Source of the DNA: Leptasterias polaris
Taxonomy: Eukaryota; Echinodermata; Asteroidea; Forcipulatida; Asteriidae
NCBI GenBank assembly: GCA_037783415.1
Contig: JAZGTN010000088.1
Span: 3,224,001 to 3,288,000 of the forward strand
Direction of reading: 5' to 3'
Length of the DNA stretch: 64,000 nt
Position numbers and translations under genes: made by a program. Shown here piece after piece: positions 57,293 through 64,000 of the stretch. The stretch's first letter is position 1, and each line of letters begins with the position of its first letter. The notes under the pieces are model-generated. The model worked only from the letters and a program-made list of their open reading frames with translations. It did no database searches and was not told the origin of the DNA.

Positions 57293-58369
57293 TTAAGTTG
57301 AACTTTGGTGTTATTACTGTTTTGAGGTGCGTAACAAACTACACACTGAGTATGATGCACCATACAGGTAGAAATAGTTATTAACTCGTTAAAAATATTT
57401 AATTAGTTAAAATTCACGAGTAGCTAAAACTGCCGTCTTCATGACTTGCCTTTATCTTGCATAATTATTTAAAACAAGTGCATTTCTTTCAATATTATAA
57501 ATTTAACAAACCGTTCTGTATGAAGACTAATGTCTAAAAATCAAGCAAGCTATTTTTTAAAATGCAACCATAGCTCATACTATGCTCTACTTATTTTAAC
57601 GACATCAATCAAAGTATCATGCACCGATACATATTGAGAAGCCAAATCACAGTATTTGAAAACCTGTTAAAACCTCTAAGAATTGTAACTTAATAATGTA
57701 AACATGATTTGCATAGTCGAATTTATTAATCAATAAAGAATCAATATCCATTGAAAAATAATTGAACTTCAGTGAGTGGCATACATGATAGTTGTACTTG
57801 TGAGTAATTTAAAGGCTCGTTTTAAGATATGCAACCAAAACGAAAGGAAATTCGAAATATTTATGTTGCTCTGTATGAAAGGACAATATTGACCCTCTGG
57901 CCTTTTAAATAAATTAAATAATGTACTCTTTTGCTGACAATACGTTTAGTATGTTCACCCTCGTTTTTCACTTACAATTTAAAGCACATAATTAAATACC
58001 AATGTCTCGATAAGAACTTATCAAACGTCATAATGACGTCATCAGTTTTCAAATTTAGGATAAGGATAAGGATAAGGATCATTCTTTTTAGCAACCAAAA
58101 TAGGGTTGGCTTCGTTAATTTGGCTTTAACAAAAGATTATTATTTTTAAAAAATCATATTGTGAGGTGCATTAATTTCCTGTGTAAACTAACGTTCAATC
58201 AACGAAGATTTACACTTTACTTTCCTTGAAATTTCAAAAGCTATCAACAATGTTTTCAGCGATTCAATGATATAGCGATTCAATGATATAGCTAACGCAT
58301 TAAAACAGCACTGAGCCCAGCGAGAACCCGAACACCTAGAGTTTGTTTTACAAACTCTAAATCTCTAGT

Positions 58370-58412
58370 TAGGTGTTCGGCTAACAGCCGAACAACTCCT
58401 TGTTTTTGTTCT

Positions 58413-58449
<37 letters not shown>

Positions 58450-61400
58450 CTTTGTTTTGCTTATTCTTCTGATTGTAGTTTGTCCGCAGAAAAAAACATA
58501 CTTGCAAACCTTTGATCAACTTGAAACTTAATGTGACATTAGAACATAAAGAGCAGAAGACGTGTGAGCAATGACGTCATGATGACGTCATCGGGTGTCA
58601 AATTACAAGCCATTTAAGGTCAAAAAAAGTGCCCTCATGCCATTGCCTGTATGTTTCTGAATAGGAAAGCTATAATATTCATATTTAAATATTATGATAG
58701 ATCAAGACACGGGCAACATTTGAAAAGTTAACGCCAAATTCACATGACCTTTACTTCCGGTCGTAACGGAAGGTCAAAGTTTGCCTTTCTGCAATTCTTA
58801 ACCAAAAAACATTTCCTGCCCAAATTATTCACTTCTGTTTATCCGATCAACCTCAAATTTACGCCATGTTAGAACCTTGATGAAACCTCCATCAAGTTGT
58901 TGTGACGTCATGATTACGTCATCAGGTGTTGAAATACAGTAAATCAAAATTTAATATTTCAAAAAATCATAACTTAATCATTACTGAATGGATTGCTTCA
59001 ATCAATACATCATCGGACAGGTCTTTTAAAACTCAACAAATGCTACACAAAGAGTTATTCCGGTTGTTCTTGACTTCCCGCTGAAAATGTAAGTTGAACA
59101 TTACGTTAGTATTAGCCCGCAGGTCTGGTCATTCTGCTCCATTGACCACGCGTAATCTTGCATGTACACATGTAACAGTACACACACTGCGCCATTGATC
59201 TTGGGTGCAAAGTCCACGAAGACTGCATTGCTGTGTCGTGACACGTTATCCATGGTGGCGCTATACCAAGATAATGGTCCTTTGTTACTGCACTCGTCGA
59301 TAAATGCAACCATCCTTCGGAAATCTACGATTTTCGACGGTGGTCCAATGAATAGCTCATTGCATAACCTTCGTGTTAGCCTTTTGTTGGCTTGGTGGTA
59401 AATATCAACTGAACGAGTGTATTTTGCTGAATTGTTTTGGTGATTTGAAGAACTTTTGATAACTGAGAAAATGCAATCGGAAATATAAAAGGTCAACATA
59501 AATTTGACTCTGATCAACAACGGTTTTTACGCGAATCTAACTTTTAGATCCTGTTGAATACTTCAAAGAAATACAATGTGAACAGCAAAATAAATTCAAC
59601 ATAAATTGCACATCGTGTAAACAGTAGGTTCTTATGCCCTTTTCATAATCATGACTTGTTGCTTCAGTAATCGGCACCAGACGGTATAAGCGCAGCAAAC
59701 AGGCGTAGTTTGATAACATTTATTTTTGAATTGTTAGTGATATCTTTTAGTATTATAGTCCAATAACTACGGATTGGATTTCTACAATCAATACATCATC
59801 GAACGGGTCTTGCATACGATCAGTTCAGTTTATGACTATTTACATGAAAAACCTCGCCGTAACGTTGTTTAATTAATAGACGTCACCCAATGAATTATTG
59901 GGTAATTAAATGTAAATAATTTAATCAAATTTTGAGTCTTTGGTTTAACAACCATGCAGAACTCGCAAACTAAGAACGATAAATTCGTTGTTTTTTCTTG
60001 AAAACAAAGGGTACTGAATACTTATTGTTTTATACACTGGAACAAATCAAGTTTTTCATAGATCTATTAGAGAAATTGGCCTTTAATCTTAATCCATTGC
60101 CTAACGCAGAATGGCATACCCCCTCGCGACTGGCAACGGTGGGTAGCTAGCCAGTCAATGCACTTGTTACAGACCAACGTGGCACAACAGTAGTTGTTTA
60201 CTATCAGTGCCATGTGGGCGTAACGAGAGTTTCCATTCATGTTTTACTTACAACGTAGTGCAATCTTATCAATGGCGTACTTACTACTACGTACTAGCAT
60301 TAACATGATTTCCGCTAAGATTCGACGTCTAATTGTTCCCCTACTTGCCCTTCTCATGGCTTTATTATCAATATGGAATTGAAGACGAAGTTTCACTGAG
60401 ATGACCACCTGCTTCAGTGATTCGTATGACTTGTAATTGTTTGAGAAAATGCAAGCAGAAAAAGACGACCATTGGTATGTGTTTATCAAACACCGAGAAG
60501 CAGAGACTTGACATCAGCTCATGAATGGGTGTTTCGGACGGCGTCCACGGCAGTGTTTATCGATGCTATATCGGTGCTACACGTTGATAAAACGGTAAGC
60601 TTTGTGTGAAAATCATTGCTTTTCAAAATGAGTATCTATTTAATGCACAGTTATGTTATAAAGTTTATCTTTTATCATCAAGTGGTGGCGTTGGTGATGT
60701 TTTTAAAACTAAAGAACGTTTAGTGTGATCGTCGAGGAGTAGAATTGGGCAATGGGGGATTGGTATGATTGTTGGCTGTGTCACTAAAGTCAGAAAATGG
60801 TCCGACTGAAGAATGTTTGTCGGCAACTTTGATGACGTTTGTGTTAAGTAAAGTAGGTTTTGATTATAAGTTGTTCACTTCCAAAACAATATGTGTACCT
60901 TCCACTAACCTTTTCTTGTGCATTTTCCTAAGTTTGAATGTTGTTACTGTTTTGCCCCCCCCCCCCCCCTTTGAACAGGTTGGTCATTGAGAGAGCGCAA
61001 TATAAATTAAATAAATTTGTAGTATTATTATATAAATATGAAACGTTTTAAGTCTTGATTTTTGTTTATTTTAACAGTTTCAGCTTGACTTAATTTTCCT
61101 AGAGTCATACTTTGTTTATTTTGTAATATTGTTTTTTTCTTCTTCAGAATACAGCACATCCACCGGCATGGTCTTGGATCCAGTGACAGATTTTCCACGT
61201 GTTGTGTTGCATTCCTCATTTCCTGTATGATGCACCATACAGGTAGAAATAGAACTTATAAATCATTATGTTATAAGTCAAAATTCAAGAGAGGCTTAGA
61301 TTTGCCGTCTTCATGATTTACCTTCGTTTTGCATTATGATTTAAAACAAGTGCCCTTTCAATAGTCTAAAAATTAACAAACTGTTCTGTAGGAAAATCAA

Positions 61401-61972
61401 TATCCAAAAATCAAGCAAATTAAGCTTTTTAAATAATACAACTGCCAGCTCAGAACTTGCTTGACGTATTTTAGCGACATCATCATCAGTGTTTTTGTAT
61501 TGAACAATCAATGTTTCCTGAACCGAGTATCCACCTCATTGGATTTGAAACCCTGTTAAAAACTTTTCTGAATTGTAACCTAATAATGTCAACATGTATA
61601 GTGTGGTTTTTTATCAATACAAAATCGATAACCATCGAAAAATAAATAAACTTACTTTCTAAGTTAATCTTTGTTTTCCACTATGCACATATTTAAATGC
61701 CTATGTCTCGCTAAAAACTTTCTAACTTCATAATGATGTCATAGGTTTTCAAATTTGGCTAAACAAAAGGTTGTTATTTATAAAATTTATAAAATGTTTA
61801 GCAGCCCTTTATTTCTTGTGTAACCTATTTATACTTTACTTTCTCTAATATTTCAAAAGCTATCAGGATTGTTTTCAGCGATTCAATGATATAGCTTACG
61901 CATTAAAACAGCAGTGAGCCCACCAGCGATACCCGAACACCTAGTGTTTGTTTGACAAACACTAAATTCTAG
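58370..61972 (+). mobile_element. Array unit E: independent 3.6-kb composite type I element
   Basis: 5' hairpin GTTCGGCT-AAC-AGCCGAAC and a long T tract (about 33). The first 1.4 kb is like C; it then passes a unique stretch (59,745-59,875) and joins a G-type interior at GACGTCACCCAATGAATT (59,879). That is a different junction from A, B and D. A C15 run and LINE/SINE-type tail lie at 60,955-61,028. The 3' end is AGTGTTTGT-TTG-ACAAACACT, AAATT, CTAG. Confidence 0.82.
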
Positions 61973-64000
61973 TGAATTTTTGAGTTTGTTCCATCTCAAA
62001 AATACACACAAATCGTTGTCCGCAGACTTTGACATCCTTCCCAAGCTCGTACGGTCATGAAACTTGGCAACAGTGTTACACCTGATAAATAGATGAAACA
62101 GAAGTTTTGACAACATAATGACGTCATCCAATGATTTATCGGGTAATTTAATGATATTTATTTTTTAATCAAATTTTGAGTTTTTGGTTTAACAACCAGA
62201 ACTCACAAACTAAGAACGATAAATTCGTTGTTATTTCTTGAAAACCACTGCAAGCAGTCATGCGACAATTCATGCATGTTTACTTTCGAGACACATTGTC
62301 AATGTAACTGTGAATCTATCAAATGTACAATGTACTGGTTAAATTTACACAATAGTGTCTAGACTCTGAAGTTTAATTTAGTACGTACATTGTGTCAGAC
62401 AATAAACCATTGCAAGCAGCTATGCGATAAGTCAAGACACTTTGTCAAGGTAACTGTGAAGCTATCAAATCGTCATCCACCGATTTCACGAACTGACACA
62501 CACACGTAGACAGTAAAAAGAAATAATTGTAGAAAACGGCATTTAATGTTGAAGGCTTTTATAAAATCCCGATTTCCTTCAAAACGTCACTAGTTTTCTA
62601 ACAGTGGAGACTTGTTGCTTTGAACTTCATATGGTACTTATGACCGCTTTTCGTCCTAAATTAATAAGCAATAAAGTAAAACGTTTTGGGTTAGTACGTG
62701 AAATCAAAAATTGATGCAACATGTTTTCGAGCTTGAAACATGAGTACCGTAGCTCACAGTATTCCAAGATGGGATGGGAAACAACTTCTGACTCGATCAA
62801 GCATATTCTGTAGATTTCAAAATTAAACTTATTTTGTTTGACACTTGAAAAATAGACGATTGATAGAGGGTGCTCTATTACAGGTGGTGACTTCATAATT
62901 CCTTACATTATAACATAAGAGAACACATAAAGTAGCATACCGCGCCACACAGTCTTATGGAGGTGTTTTTTTTTACCACACGGGCCATAAAACAAGAATT
63001 GTGGTGAGCGAAATGTATTGACTTTACGTTGGGCACTGGTGACGTCATGATGACCTCGCACAACGTTTAGCCTAACAAACACATCTACAGTATCCCACAA
63101 GTACACAATCGAAAACAGTTGATCGGACTTAAACCGTTCGAGATATGGTGGTCTCAAGATTTGCTAATTATATTCATGTCATTATGTATTATACAATAAA
63201 CCATTGCAAGCAGTTCTGCAACAAGGTATGGATTTTTACTTTCAGGACACATATTGTCAATGTACTGTGAAACTATCAAATGTACAAATGTATGTACTGG
63301 TTAAATGTACAATAAAGTGCATAGACTCCAAAGTTTTATGTAGGTTTAAATTGTATCAGTCAATAAACCAGTGCAAGCAGTCATGCGACAATTATTGACC
63401 TATAACTTTTAACACACACTTTGTCAATGAATGCAATGCAAATGCAAATGCGTATGTGTAGTGTATACATTGTATGAGAAAATAAACCAAACTAGACTTA
63501 ACTTTTTTTTGACAACAGACACTAGGTGTTCGGGTATCGCTGGGGTCAGTGCTGTGTCAATGCGTGAGCTATTTCATTAAAGGCACTGTACACGTTTGGT
63601 AATTACTCAAAATATATATTAGCATAACAACTTACTTGGTAACGAGCAACGGAGAGCTGTTGATAGTATAAAACATTGTGAGAAACGACTCCCTCCGAAG
63701 TAACGTAGTTTTTGAGAAAGACGTAATTTCTCACTAAAATAATAAAAGACTTCTGGCCAGAAGCCTTTTATTCCTATCTGAAAGCACACTAATTTGTACA
63801 ACAAGGGTGTTTTTTCTTTCATCATTTTCTTGCAACTTCAATGACCAATTGAGTCCAAATTTTCACAGGCTTGTTATATTTGTATGCATTATGTTGGGAT
63901 ACACCAAGTGAGAATACTGGTCTTTGACAATTACCAATCGTGTTCAGTGCCTTTAAGTTGAACTAGTTGAATACTTCAAAGAATTACAATGTGACTAGCA
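61973..64000 (+). mobile_element. Array unit F7: type II element running off the window
   Basis: Closely follows F6 up to 63,964, including the RNase H scar (63,485-63,502), inverted 3' terminus and MITE, then switches to sequence of the type I interior (GTTGAATACTTCAAAG, as at 22,229). The 3' end is outside the window. Confidence 0.8.
63581..63952. mobile_element. TTAA-target MITE, second copy at the same site
   Basis: Same length (372 bp) and position within F7 as the MITE in F6, with TTAA on both sides (63,577-63,580 and 63,953-63,956). It was duplicated with its host unit, not inserted independently. Confidence 0.88.

Larger units (their letters stand above)
55319..58368 (+). mobile_element. 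Array unit F6: type II element with MITE insertion
   Basis: F-type 5' part with GCAAGCAG repeats and TGACGTCATGATGACGTC (about 56,383). It retains only the junction scar of the RNase H capture (AACCAAACTAGACTTAAC, 56,825-56,842) followed by the inverted 3' terminus, which is interrupted by the TTAA MITE. Afterwards it follows the A-type 3' half, with a GGATAA hexamer run (about 58,056-58,079). Confidence 0.82.

Noticed and set aside
20901..64000. CRISPR-like regular hairpin array
   Set aside because: Unit spacing is 1-4 kb, units are related throughout and there are no short unique spacers or cas genes. The genome is eukaryotic.
20901..64000. Search for Rep/helicase or DDE transposase
   Set aside because: No frame in the array shows helicase, HUH-nuclease or DDE motifs, so all units are non-autonomous.

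Overview
The window looks like a repeat-rich nuclear genome segment from a marine invertebrate deuterostome, most likely an echinoderm. The reasons are an intron-rich animal GH3-domain (GHDC-type) gene with GT/AG introns, a TTAGGG-type telomeric motif, a tRNA-derived SINE with a (TTA)n tail, TTAA-target MITEs, Ty3/gypsy debris and large rolling-circle-like repeats. The taxon is inference; no bacterial-style operon or CRISPR array is present.

Left part (1-20,900). A short first exon on the minus strand (72-192) encodes a signal peptide and leaves the window on the left; it has its own TATA box and CRE-type promoter. After about 8 kb of dispersed repeats, foldback elements and a SINE comes the only well-resolved gene, a GHDC-like member of the GH3 superfamily on the minus strand. 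Six exons (8,364-14,119) splice into a 554-residue reading frame with all the hallmark GH3 motifs. Recognisable family sequence continues upstream of the first in-frame ATG, so an additional 5' exon is expected. About 270 bp past its stop codon lies a 21-bp minisatellite whose units carry 12 strictly periodic copies of the nuclear-receptor palindrome GGTCAnnnTGACC. Inside its first intron, on the plus strand, sits a promoter-plus-first-exon cassette (12,090-12,559) that interrupts a dispersed repeat copy. From 14.2 to 20.9 kb there are satellites, foldbacks, homopolymers and a CRE/E-box cluster, but no gene I can support.

Right part (20,900-64,000). About 43 kb (two thirds of the window) is one head-to-tail array of short non-autonomous elements, all in the same orientation. 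I delimit 16 elements by their shared 3' end: a CCGAACACCT box, a hairpin, then a CTAG that abuts the next element. Two 5' modules occur: type I (AGGTGTTCGG hairpin plus T tract) and type II (TTTTTGAG...CTCAAAAA hairpin). The architecture (asymmetric terminal inverted repeats, 3' hairpin before CTAG, insertion at TT, internal tandem repeats, tandem arrays) resembles Helentron/Helitron2 rolling-circle elements and their non-autonomous derivatives. No Rep/helicase is present. Stem tips of the hairpins vary between copies with compensatory changes. Several units are chimeras formed when one element lost its 3' terminator and ran into its neighbour. One 2,443-bp unit, present three times at identical length, carries a captured Ty3/gypsy RNase H fragment fused to an inverted 3' terminus. 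A TTAA-target MITE and a 640-bp solo LTR were inserted later, and empty sites for both can be read in sister copies.

Protein-coding content is therefore low: one nearly complete gene, two first exons and three copies of a dead retroelement fragment. The structural interest lies in the element array and the palindromic minisatellite.
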